Assembly: GCA_963921425.1 (NCBI GenBank)
Contig: OY992839.1
Coordinates: forward strand, 15,479,409-15,543,408
Source of the DNA: Dryas octopetala
Lineage: Eukaryota > Streptophyta > Magnoliopsida > Rosales > Rosaceae
DNA length: 64,000 nucleotides
Direction: 5' to 3'
The first letter of the stretch is position 1. Every line of letters begins with the position of its first letter. The translations under genes and the position numbers were made by a program. The notes under the pieces were generated by a model. That model did no database searches. It saw only the letters and a list, made by a program, of their open reading frames with translations, and was not told the DNA's origin. Positions 46,874 to 56,111 of the stretch are shown here, piece after piece.

Positions 46874-47764
46874 TCAAGCCGAAATTTGATTTAAGAGTTC
46901 AATGACCTCTCTCATTGGGGGCCTTTCTCTTGGAATCTTAAAAGCACATAAGCAAGCAATGTTAAAATACCTTTTCACTTTCCCTACAACCAAATTCCCC
47001 TTTGAAATTCTTGAATCCAGCATTTCCATTTGGCGATTTAGGAGCACCATTGTGGTGGTCCATTCCACCAAGCCCATCTCTTCGCCATCAAACTTGATGC
47101 GGACATTGGGTTGTCTCCCGGTAGCAATTTCCAACATCAAAATCCCAAAACTATACACATCCGCCTTTACGGTGGCCAACGTTAACCCTTCTAGGTACTC
47201 CGGCGGCATGTACCCCATACTACCGGCAGCTATTGTGGACACATGTGAATACCCAGGGTCAATACTCCTAGAGAGCCCAAACTGACCAATATGAGCCTCA
47301 AAGTCCGAGTCTAATAGCACATTTTTTGACGTAATGTCCCTATGAATTATAGGACTGTCCAGCCCATGCAAATATGAGAGCCCATTAGCCACGCCTTTAA
47401 CAATCTTAAGCCTAGTCACCCATCGCAAAGTCAATTCGCTTAAGTTGAAATAGAGCCAACTATAAAGATCTCTTCCCTCTATAAACTCGTAAACAAGAAC
47501 CGCACCTGAGCCGGATGCTTGATACCCACAAAGCTTTATGATATTTGGGTGTCGAAGCTTGCCAAGCGTTTCAGCTTCAGCCCGAAATTGCCTAGACGAC
47601 CCAAGGACTTCATTGCAAGGGAACGTTTTGATGGCGACTGTGAGGCCATTGGAGAGCTGGGCCTTGTAGATCAGTCCCCTTTCCGAACATCCTCCGATGA
47701 TCATATCCGGGGAGAAGTTATCGGTTGCAGATTGGAGATTGGCCATGGAAAACTGAGACGACAT
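46874..47764 (-). CDS. Kinase copy C: open frame, predicted pseudokinase
   Basis: 296 residues from the ATG at 47764 (MSSQFSMANLQSATDNF). Bare kinase domain, no membrane span. The glycine loop is degenerate (GGCSERG with one extra residue, where A has GGGGNG). VAIK and helix-C Glu are kept, the catalytic loop reads HRDITSKN, and DFG reads QFG. Two of the three nucleotide-handling elements are therefore damaged, although the frame is uninterrupted over 296 codons, which hints at either recent loss or retained non-catalytic use. The C-lobe contains ADVYSFGILMLE and ends NQISA. It is the downstream member of the B-C tandem pair and has the same promoter type as copy A. Confidence 0.8.
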   Translation of the reverse strand: MSSQFSMANLQSATDNFSPDMIIGGCSERGLIYKAQLSNGLTVAIKTFPCNEVLGSSRQFRAEAETLGKLRHPNIIKLCGYQASGSGAVLVYEFIEGRDLYSWLYFNLSELTLRWVTRLKIVKGVANGLSYLHGLDSPIIHRDITSKNVLLDSDFEAHIGQFGLSRSIDPGYSHVSTIAAGSMGYMPPEYLEGLTLATVKADVYSFGILMLEIATGRQPNVRIKFDGEEMGLVEWTTTMVLLNRQMEMLDSRISKGNLVVGKVKRYFNIACLCAFKIPRERPPMREVIELLNQISA

Positions 47765-47884
47765 GCTCAAGGAACAATGAAAATGATGCAAAGCATAGAA
47801 AGAGAGAAGAGGAAGAGAAAGCGAAAGGCAATTATAAACAAGAGAGCGTGAGAGATGGTGTATTTATCGACAGAAACTAATCAG
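47765..47884 (-). promoter_or_regulatory. Core promoter and 5' UTR of copy C
   Basis: TATA-like GATAAATACACC (about 47859-47870, minus strand) and a CT-rich leader, nearly identical to that of copy A at 2742-2861. Confidence 0.45.
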
Positions 47885-48137
47885 AGAGGTAATGAAGAAG
47901 AAGCTTGTGGGAAGAAATAACAAGGAAATTGCGAGAGAGAAAGAGTGTGGTTCATAGCTCAACTCTCTCTTTATGAGGTGTCGGTTAAGTCAATAGTCAG
48001 TGTTACTCTTTAGTTTTTTTTTTTTTTTTTCTACTTCATTTTTTGATAGTTTCTATTATCCACCCAAATGGTCAACATACACTGTACATACGTTGGCCAC
48101 GACAATGCCAACATCCAGTAGTTGGTCAAGTAATAAG

Positions 48138-49309
48138 CAAGAAATAAAATTTCGATGAAAATTTCGATGAAAATTTCAAAAATTTTTAAATTTCGACAGA
48201 AATTAAAAGAAATGATGGAAATTTTTATTAAAATATGAAACTTTACCATATGTTTATTTCACATATTATCTACTAAATTGATAAAAAATATTGAAGAAAT
48301 CAAATTATATAGTAGATTTCATATGATATAAGGTGAATATAATGCACGCTGAAGCAAATATATATTGTTAAATAAATTAGTATAATGAATAAATAAAATT
48401 AGTATATTCTTTATACTGTATAATTTAATTATACACTAAAATATAAACCCTAATACTCTAGATACCCTAATACTCTTTATACTCTATAATCTATACATTA
48501 AACCCTATATACTCTATATTCTTTAGGATATTAGGTTTTAGGCCCTTTAAGATATTTTTAATTATTTTTTTATATAATAATGTATTAAAGTTTAAGGTTC
48601 AAAATAACTAAACAAAATCTCAAACCTTTTTTTTTTCTTTCAAATTGCCCAAAGGCCCCAAACCCCCCCCCCCCCCTCATTTTTTCTCTTTTTTTTTTTT
48701 TCTTCCTTACTTTTTTAACCCACGCCTCTCTCTTCAGTCTTTTTTTTTTTTTTTTTTTAATCTTTCCTTCCTTTTTTCCCGTGCCTCTCACCTAACCAAG
48801 CTTTATCTTTACTAAGTGTAATAACCCAAATTTTGGCTTATGGTAATTTTGTTACTTAAATTTTTAAAATTTGTTTAAAGGAATTAGAAATTTCTTTAAA
48901 TTTATTTTAACTAACTTAGACCTTTGGTTGTGGTTCTAGAGCTTAGTTGTGTGGAAATGAATTTTAGAAAATGAAAATTTAAGAATTTGGCGATTATTAT
49001 TTTTTTCAGAATTAAATTATAAGAGTAGGATTTTTCATAATTTTTTTGAAAGTAATTTGACTATTTTGAGGTTATAAGAAATTAGTACTCATCAATACGA
49101 GTCCGTAGAATTTTTCGGTGAATTATTTGGAGTCTCGAGCTATTTTTGGTGAATTTCTGAAGTTGGAGAAAATATGAAAATTTCGATAAATTTTGGTAAA
49201 TTTCGCCAAAATTTCAAAAATTTCGAAAATTTCGGCGAAATCTTCCCGAAAAATTATTAAACATATGTTTCAATTTCGGCACCCTAAAAAAACGAAATTT
49301 AATACCTTG
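48138..49309. mobile_element. hAT-like non-autonomous element, copy 2
   Basis: Ends CAAGAAATAAAATTTCG and, reverse-complemented, CAAGGTATTAAATTTCG. Flanked by 8-bp near-identical GTAATAAG (48130-48137) and GTAAGAAG (49310-49317). The paralogous locus beside copy A (about 3112-3124) lacks it and runs straight through. Interior shared with 11892-12998 in opposite orientation. Contains a nested LTR start and long T and C runs (48664-48677). No transposase. Confidence 0.85.
48817..49180 (+). mobile_element. Gypsy LTR fragment nested in hAT-like copy 2 (fossil)
   Basis: Begins TGTAATAACCCAAATTTTGG, a typical chromovirus LTR start, and continues to ACGAGTCCGTAGAATTTTTC and GGAGTCTCGAGCTATTTTTG, the module shared with the hairpin MITEs. 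It ends without a recognisable terminus. Confidence 0.5.
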
Positions 49310-49317
49310 GTAAGAAG

Positions 49318-50930
49318 TAATAAAAATATCTATTGCTTTTTGAGTCAGTTTATATATATCTTTCCCACTACACTGAAGTAATGTTACTCTCACCGACTTT
49401 TAGATCATCCACAGTGGTTGAATGAATGTGATAGTCATTTGAGAGTCATAAGTGACCTAAAATGTGATTTTGTGATCTAAATAATACTGAGAGTGATAGT
49501 TATACGTGAGAGTCATAAGTGGCCTGAAAAGTGTTAATAGTGATGTCATATGTGCTGAAACTGTAGTGGTGCTGAGAATCATAGTTGACAGTCATATCTA
49601 TGTACCTAATTAAATTAAGTGTAATTGAGATTATTTAATTGTTAAGTTATAATTTATAACTTAATATTTATAAAAATTATACCATTGGTTTTATTTTAAA
49701 GAGAAGATCAATATTGAATATATTTGGATTTATAAATTTTATATTTTCTCTCTATCAACGGTCTTTCAAGTTATTTGGTATTTTTTTAATGTTTGAAATG
49801 CATAAAAATGGTAAACACAACATAATTCATTTTATTTCATAATACGAACGACAACAAACATACAAAGTAAACCACACTAACGAACGACAAAAAACTAGCC
49901 GTTACACATTTTTTGTGATTTTTTGGCATTTTTTTCAGATTTTATTTTTTATTTTTTTTTATCATTTTTTTATTTTTTGGAGCGTCCAAATGAAGCTACG
50001 TCACCAGCGCGCACAACAGCTGGTGCAATTAAAAAAAAATTTAAACACCAACCGTCAACATATCCAGATTGTTGATTAGTAACAGTCAACAGATCTTATA
50101 AATTTATGCATTCGAGAGAGAAAAAAGAAAAACTCAGACACTCAACATCACACACACACTCAGCATTCAACAAACACCTACATGCTCTCAAGAAACACCC
50201 AAGTTCTCTTGTTTTCTATTTTTCTTTGTTGCTTTCATTCGAAGTGCTTTTAGGTTCTTAATAGCTCTTGTTTTCAAGTTTACTAGCTAGGTTTTGGAAT
50301 CAATTTGGTTTTCGTTCTTATTTTTCATGCAAACTCAATTGTTATTATTTCAAGTTTAATGCACTTTTCCTTCATTCACTTTCAATCTAAATGCCTGTTA
50401 TATTCATTGTTGCATTGAATCTTGAAATCAACTTAGTTAGTAAAGATCGCATTGAATTTCATTATATATATATATATATTTTTTCATTCATAGCTTCTTT
50501 ATTTTGTTTGGATAATTACATCACTTTGTGCATGAATTCGATCACTTAATTCTTAGGAGACCTACTCGTGATTCAAACTCCGAATCCGACTACACTTATA
50601 AGAGCCTTGTCTTCAAGACTTGAAAATAACCTAGGCCGAGAACGGTTCCCAGCTTGGTCGTACAACTATTTGATAGAATCAATTTTTAGGAACAATCACT
50701 CAAATAATCAGATTTTCATTCCGATCAAGCCAAAATTTGGCTTGACGGTGGCACGCCCTGCACTTACACTTAAACGGATTAAAGTGTTGCTTCCGGCCGG
50801 CCAACCTTGGCTGAAAACAAACAAATCATTATTATTTTTAATTACATTGGAAGAAATTGAAGACTTTTGGACCTATTCTAATTCTAATCGAGACTTTGCC
50901 CACCTTCACTACTTTGACTAACCCAAAAAC
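49318..50930 (+). repeat. Upstream flank of copy C, with LTR-type sequence
   Basis: Collinear with 3125-4242 up to about 50430. From 50095 (CTTATAAATTTATGCATTC, TATA-like) it reads as the R/U5 side of the LTR family also found inverted at 36846-37700, and extends to about 50930. A TA microsatellite lies at 50464-50481. No coding sequence. Confidence 0.6.
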
Positions 50931-51255
50931 TTATTACAATCATCCATTTTCATTTTATCGAATATCCCTGCAAAACATCAGAAGAGAAAATATCCCTTTT
51001 GATTAACTCAATTACAAAACTCTTTGGTGAAAAGTGATAATGTGACAATTACACAAAAAGTGCCTCTAATAATAGTCCTACTAAATAAGAGTGACACTTT
51101 AACTTATCCTCCTACTTCTGTCATTTCCTTGTTTAATTGGCTCTATATCCCATTTACATCCTTTTAATGATTTCATACATGAACACTCAAAAACAAATTT
51201 TATTCATCATCCATAAACACTATAAACAACATGACTCACTAAAAATGCATTCATT
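50931..51255. other. 3' flank of copy F
   Basis: AT-rich, no repeats recognised. The last 200 bases probably include the 3' UTR of copy F; AATAAA-type signals on the minus strand cannot be ranked. Confidence 0.4.
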
Positions 51256-52374
51256 TCACGTTGAAAGTCGATTTAAAAGTTCAATGACCTCTCTCATTGG
51301 GGGTCTTTCTCTTGAAATTTCATAAGCACATAAGCAAGCAATGTTAAAATACTCCTTAACATTCGCTTCAACCAAATCCTCCTTGGAAACACTAGAATCC
51401 ACCATTTCAAATTGGCGATTTTGGGCCACCATTTTTCTGGCCCATTCCACCACGCCCATCTCTTTGCCATCAAACTTGGTGGGCAAATTGGGCCGTCTCC
51501 CGGTCGCAATCTCCAACATCAAAACCCCAAAACTATACACATCTGCCTTCACGGTGGCCACCGTGAACCCTTCTTTGTACTCCGGCGGCATGTACCCCAT
51601 GGTGCCCGCAGATTGCGTGGACACGTGTGAGCACGAAGCGTCGATCCTCCTAGCCAGCCCAAAATCAGCAATATGGGCCTCAAACTCCGAGTCCAACAGC
51701 ACATTACTAGCCTTTATATCCCTATGAATAATGGGCTTCTCCAGCCCATGCAAATAAGCCAGCCCATTAGCCACACCCCTAACGATCTTATTCCTCGTTT
51801 TCCAAGGTAGCGGTAATCTGAACCCGGACGTTGAGTCACCACCATCACCGTCGGATGATGACGAGTCATGAAGCCAACGGTCCAGATTGCCCCGCTCCAT
51901 ATACTCATAAATCAATATCCGATCCGCGCCCGAGACGCAGTATCCGAGAATCTTAACGATATTTGGGTGTCGGAGCTTACCTAGGGTCTCCATCTCGGCC
52001 TGAAACTCCCGAAACCCTTGGAAGGCATTGGGATCGAGCTGCTTGATGGCGACCTTGAGGCCGTCGGAGAGCTGAGCCTTGTAGACGAGGCCGAAGCCGC
52101 CATCGCCGACGACGAGATCTTTGTTGAAGTTCTTGGTGGCCTTGACGACCTCGTCCATGGAGACCTTGAGAGAGGGGTCGAAGGACGCGCTCTCGTCGAC
52201 GGTGATGGAGGTGAGATTCGGGTTCGGGTTCGGGTTGCGGATGGCCCGGGTACGATGGCGGGGACGGGATTTGCGCTTGGTGCCTTTGCAGAGTATGTAG
52301 ACGACGGCGAAGATTATGGTTATGACGAAGAAGCTGCCGGTGGCCGCGAGAACGGCCTGCAGAGTTTTCTCCAT
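51256..52374 (-). CDS. Kinase copy F: complete membrane-anchored receptor-like kinase
   Basis: 372 residues from the ATG at 52374, single exon. A hydrophobic segment at about 11-29 (SFFVITIIFAVVYILC) is followed by the basic stop-transfer run KGTKRKSRPRHR, so the protein should sit in the plasma membrane with a very short outside part and the kinase inside. The kinase spans about 80-370: glycine loop GDGGFG (90-95), Lys111, helix-C Glu127, HRD (217-219) with Lys221 and Asn224, DFG (237-239), MPPEY and ADVYSFGVLMLE. Every catalytic residue is present and the RD-type catalytic loop implies activation-loop phosphorylation. With no ligand-binding ectodomain it may partner a receptor. A Ser/Gly/Asp-rich insert (171-184) lies in the hinge region. 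By eye the kinase is EMS1/PSKR-like. It is probably the founding or donor member of the cluster. Confidence 0.92.
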   Translation of the reverse strand: MEKTLQAVLAATGSFFVITIIFAVVYILCKGTKRKSRPRHRTRAIRNPNPNPNLTSITVDESASFDPSLKVSMDEVVKATKNFNKDLVVGDGGFGLVYKAQLSDGLKVAIKQLDPNAFQGFREFQAEMETLGKLRHPNIVKILGYCVSGADRILIYEYMERGNLDRWLHDSSSSDGDGGDSTSGFRLPLPWKTRNKIVRGVANGLAYLHGLEKPIIHRDIKASNVLLDSEFEAHIADFGLARRIDASCSHVSTQSAGTMGYMPPEYKEGFTVATVKADVYSFGVLMLEIATGRRPNLPTKFDGKEMGVVEWARKMVAQNRQFEMVDSSVSKEDLVEANVKEYFNIACLCAYEISRERPPMREVIELLNRLST

Positions 52375-52827
52375 GGAGATCGAGTAATCGATCGATCGAT
52401 GAAGAGAGAGAGAGAGAGAGAGAGAGAATTGAGGGGTTTTCTGGTGATGTTTAGAGATAGAAAAAGAGTGGGTGTGTCTGGTAAAAGAGGGGGGTTTCGG
52501 TGAGAAACGTGTTGAAGAAGAAATGGATTGATTGACTGAGTGTGTGTGTGGGTGTGAGGGTTGAATACAGAGAGAGAAATATAGTGGGTACAGCAGAGCA
52601 GGCTATGGCTTCATCTCCCATGGAAGAGGTGAGTTTCGCGGAACTTGGTGTTGAGTCCTCTGACTTAGTGACTATGAATACGAGTCAACTCCAAATGGAT
52701 TTGGATTAAAAAAAAAAAAAATACAATTATTGGGAGGTTGCGAGATTCTTATTCTTTGCTCTTTTTTTTATTTCTTTTTTGGACAGTATCCTTTGACCAA
52801 CTTTTACGTTACAAAAGAAAAATATGA

Positions 52828-52830
<3 letters not shown>
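52375..52830 (-). promoter_or_regulatory. 5' UTR and promoter region of copy F
   Basis: The leader on the minus strand contains a CT microsatellite (52403-52426 as GA on plus) and a GATCGATCGATC stretch (52389-52400). A weak TATA-like stretch lies near 52576-52582 (ATATTTC on minus). It is unlike the promoters of the other kinase copies. Confidence 0.35.

Positions 52831-52892
<62 letters not shown>
52831..52892. repeat. TA dinucleotide microsatellite
   Basis: About 30 uninterrupted TA units. The (TA)n continues on the far side of the adjacent MITE (53292-53313), as expected if the MITE inserted into a TA tract. Confidence 0.9.
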
Positions 52893-52894
<2 letters not shown>

Positions 52895-52898
52895 AAAA

Positions 52899-53288
52899 TG
52901 CTCTAAAATTAACTGTTTAATAAGTTAATACAAAACTAACTATCATGTTAGGCACACCGCATAATGTAATTTCAAAATTCGAATTGTTTATTTTTTAGGT
53001 CATACTTCAAAGATCATCATTGTAAAAAATCTTCAAAATCGAAAGTCATTTAGTCATTAATTATAACAACAACTATTTATATACTTTTATCAAAAACACT
53101 GATCGTCTATTTATTTGAACTCAATTAGATGACTAAATGATTTTCAATTTAGTTGATTTTTTGTAATGATGATCTTTGAAGTATGACTTAAATAATTGAT
53201 GGTTCGGATTATGAGATTAGTTATGTGGTTGTCCCAAAAGTATGATTAGTTTCGTATTAATTTACTAACCAGTTAGTTTTAGAGCACT
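52899..53288. mobile_element. Hairpin MITE in a TA microsatellite
   Basis: Ends TGCTCTAAAATTAACTG and, reverse-complemented, GTGCTCTAAAACTAACTGG. The inner arms around 52975-53060 and 53120-53210 include TCAAAGATCATCATTG and its complement, relatives of the hairpins at 8150-8610 and 18195-19060. About 390 bp, no coding sequence. Confidence 0.75.
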
Positions 53289-53319
53289 CCTCATATATAT
53301 ATATATATATATACTATTT

Positions 53320-53406
53320 TTTGTTACATTGAAGGAAATCGAACTCTAAATCTAACCTAATCCTAAATCTTATTTCATCCACTCTCACCACTTGGGCTAA
53401 CCCCAA
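53320..53406 (-). mobile_element. tRNA-derived SINE-like fragment
   Basis: On the minus strand TTAGCCCAAGTGGTGAGAG (A-box-like, 53382-53400) is followed about 40 bp later by AGAGTTCGATTTCC (B-box-like, 53334-53347), the internal RNA polymerase III promoter spacing of a tRNA-derived SINE head. The body and poly-A/T tail are not evident. Confidence 0.45.
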
Positions 53407-54409
53407 AGAATTTTTGAAACTTATTATTTGGGTCAAGTTTTATAAATTAGGTTTTTATAGTTTAAAGTGTGTTAATTTTATCCCAATAATTTTTAATGAA
53501 AAATGACCATTGTTGGCCCTATAGTTTTGCCATTGTTTTAATTTTGTCTAGAGTTTTTTAATTTTTTCAATAAAATCCTTGTAGTTTAGATTTTGTTATA
53601 GTCAAATTCAAAATTAAAATTTATCAAACTTTAGACAGAAATTTAATGTTAAAACCACGTGTAAGTTAGCATTTGAGACTTTAAGAGCTAAATGGTCATA
53701 AATTTGTATCGTTGCACTTTCGTATTGATAAAAGCAAAGATTTCACCTTCTGAATATGATAAAAAATTTAATTTGTGAAATTTTTAGCAATAGGACTCCA
53801 ACTTATAGACAATCACAATTCATGGTACGACTTTCATTTTGATCCAAATTAGGACTTAAATTTCTCTTTTGACTCAAATCTGTTACAAGTTCCGTAAAAA
53901 ATTAATTACGTGATCAATTTTTAGGGACAAAATTGTCATTTCTTCACTACAAAAAATAGTTATAAAAAAATTAAAAACATAAAACTAAAAGAAAAAGGAG
54001 GATGCAGAATCCCTCCCGCCACCCCAGCTGACGACCCCCCCACCCCCTTTCTGGCGATTCCTCTTCCCCTTATCTCTCTTTCTATGTCTCACTCTCTCTT
54101 TTTTCTCTCTCTGTCTCTCTATCTTTCTCATTCTCTCTCTCACTCTTTCTTTCTATTGGGCTCGAACGCCGTTGTCACCCTTGGGTCCACCGCTTTGGCG
54201 CCAGGCAAGAAATGAAATTTCAAAAATTTCGCCGAAATTTCGGCGAAATTTTCGTTTTTTAGGGATCCCGAAATTTTATCACATATCCGTTATTTTTCGT
54301 AAAAATTTCGCCGAAATTTCGCTTAAATTTCGCCCGAAATTTCGAAAATGCCCCAAGCACATTTTGGTTAAATTTCACCGAAATTTCGTCGAAATTTCGC
54401 GTATAAATC

Positions 54410-54840
54410 GAAGGGAGGCAGAGATCGGAGGGAGAGAGGGCCGCCGTCGCCGGAGGAAGAGAAGAGATCGGGAAGAGGAGGTCGCCGTCGCCGGAGGGAG
54501 AGGAGATCCGGGGAAAAGGAGATCGGGGAGGGGAGGGAGAGGGAGGAGAGAAAAGAGAAGGAGATCGGGGAGGGGAGGGGGAGGGAGAGGGAGGGAGAGA
54601 GAGGAGAGAGAAGAGAGAGAAGAGATTAGGGAGAGAGGACGGAGGAGGGAGGAGGGAGGAGTGAGGGGGGAGGGAGAGAAGTTGGTCTGCGTGAGTGAGG
54701 GAGGAGAATAGAAAGGTAAGTCTGCAGTCACGGGTGAAAAGGAAGAAGGAAAGAAAAAAAAGGAAGAAGGAAAGAAAAAAAAGAAAAGGAAAGAAAAGAA
54801 AAGAAAAGAAAGAAAAAGAAAAAGAAAAGAAAAGGAAAGA
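54410..54840 (+). repeat. Purine tract with G-quadruplex motif
   Basis: About 430 bases almost wholly A and G on the plus strand. At 54567-54585 four G-runs of 3-5 bases are separated by single A residues, which satisfies the G-quadruplex pattern. The later part (54740-54840) is AAAGAAAAGG-type polypurine. The frames across it are low-complexity and not genes. Confidence 0.75.
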
Positions 54841-54929
54841 AAAAAAAACATGTTTTATTTACGTCTATGCGCTCGTTGACCCGAGACTTTTCCAACAAGA
54901 CGAAAATCAAGACTGAGTCTTTTCTAATT

Positions 54930-55190
54930 TTTATTGTTCCTCAATGACTTGCCAAAATCACTTAAAATTCAAATAATTTACCAAAATTAACTTCAAGGTT
55001 CGAAAAACGTTCTGTAAAATCTCGTGAGCTCGTCTTAATAAATTTTATTTTTCTACTACTTCAAATTCATTTATTTCCTTCCAAAATTCCTCATAAAAAT
55101 TCTAATATCTCCGAATTAACAAGATAATTATCAATAAATCACTATTTACTTCAAAATAAATTATAAACCAACTTTTTGGGATCTCACAAT
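54930..55190 (-). mobile_element. Gypsy LTR fragment nested in hAT-like copy 3 (fossil)
   Basis: On the minus strand it begins TGTGAGATCCCAAAAAGTTGG at about 55190, the same start type as 42593, and runs to about 54930. No terminus on the other side. Confidence 0.4.
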
Positions 55191-56111
55191 CTATTTAGAT
55201 TGTTTTTGGTTATTAGATTAAGTGGTTTAGAAAATTACAATACATGTCATTTTCTTATTTGTCCACATATGTTTTAAGGACAATTGGATTCAAAATGATT
55301 AAATATCCCTTAAAAAGAGGTCATTTTTATGTAATTAGTAATTAATGAACTATTTTTATTTAACAGTATTTGCCTCCAGCGCACATTATATTCACCTTAT
55401 ATCATATGAAACCTACTATATAATTTGATTTCTTCAATATTTTTTATCAATGTAGTAGATAATATGTTAAATAAACATATGGTCAAGTTTCATTCAAAAT
55501 TTCCGTATTTTGATAGCAATTTCCGTCGTTTTTGTCTAATTTTATCGAAATCGAAATTTTAATCGAAATTTCCGCGAAAATTTCCGTCGAAATTTCCATC
55601 GAAAATTTCCTCGAAACCGAAATTTTACTCCTTGGCGCCAGGTAGAGAGAGAAATAGAGAGAGAAAGAGAGAATAGGGAAAAGGTCGTAGCGCAAGAGGA
55701 GTCACCGACCGAAGTGGGGCAATGAGGTGGAGTGGGGGTGGGGAGGGTCGGCTATGGGGGAGGAGTTCTGCATCCCCCCCTTTTTTTTTTGTTAGTGTTT
55801 AATTTTATAATTTTATAATGATAATTGAAATGACAATTTTACCATTAGAATGAAGGACATTTTAATTGAACTGATGGTTTATCCTTATTTGAGTCAAAAA
55901 ACAAATTTATATCCTCGTTTAAGTTAATTTGAAGGTATCCTGAATTGCAACTGACATATAAGTTAAAATCATGTTTCCAAAAATTTTCCTTTTCATTTTA
56001 GCCTTGATTAGAACAAAAGGTATATTACGAGGACTTGATTGAAAAAATTGAAACAACAAGGACAAAATTGTAACAAACACCAAACTACGGCAATCGAAAT
56101 GGTCATTTCCC

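Larger units (their letters stand above)
54206..55634. mobile_element. hAT-like non-autonomous element, copy 3
   Basis: Ends CAAGAAATGAAATTTC and, reverse-complemented, CAAGGAGTAAAATTTCGG, flanked by an exact 8-bp duplication GCGCCAGG (54198-54205 and 55635-55642). The right part (55340-55620) matches the other two copies. It carries a very purine-rich tract (54410-54840) and a piece of gypsy LTR (about 54930-55190). No transposase. Confidence 0.9.
53497..56111. mobile_element. Mutator-like element split by a hAT-like element
   Basis: Ends TGAAAAATGACCATT and, reverse-complemented, GGGAAATGACCATTTCG. An exact 9-bp target duplication AATTTTTAA lies at 53488-53496 and 56112-56120. Inner inverted sequences also match (GATGCAGAATCCCTCCC-like at 54001 with its complement near 55770). 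Removing the hAT-like insertion leaves about 1.18 kb. Its CT-rich centre (54060-54150) and the GC-rich part at 55680-55760 contain no supported gene. Confidence 0.85.

Noticed and set aside
53945-53957. CACTACAAAAAA as a second CACTA terminus
   Set aside because: No subterminal motifs and no matching opposite end nearby; it lies inside the Mutator-like element and is probably chance.
54172-54916. Basic Arg/Gly/Glu-rich and opposing Phe/Ser/Leu-rich frames
   Set aside because: Both are by-products of the purine tract; no domain.
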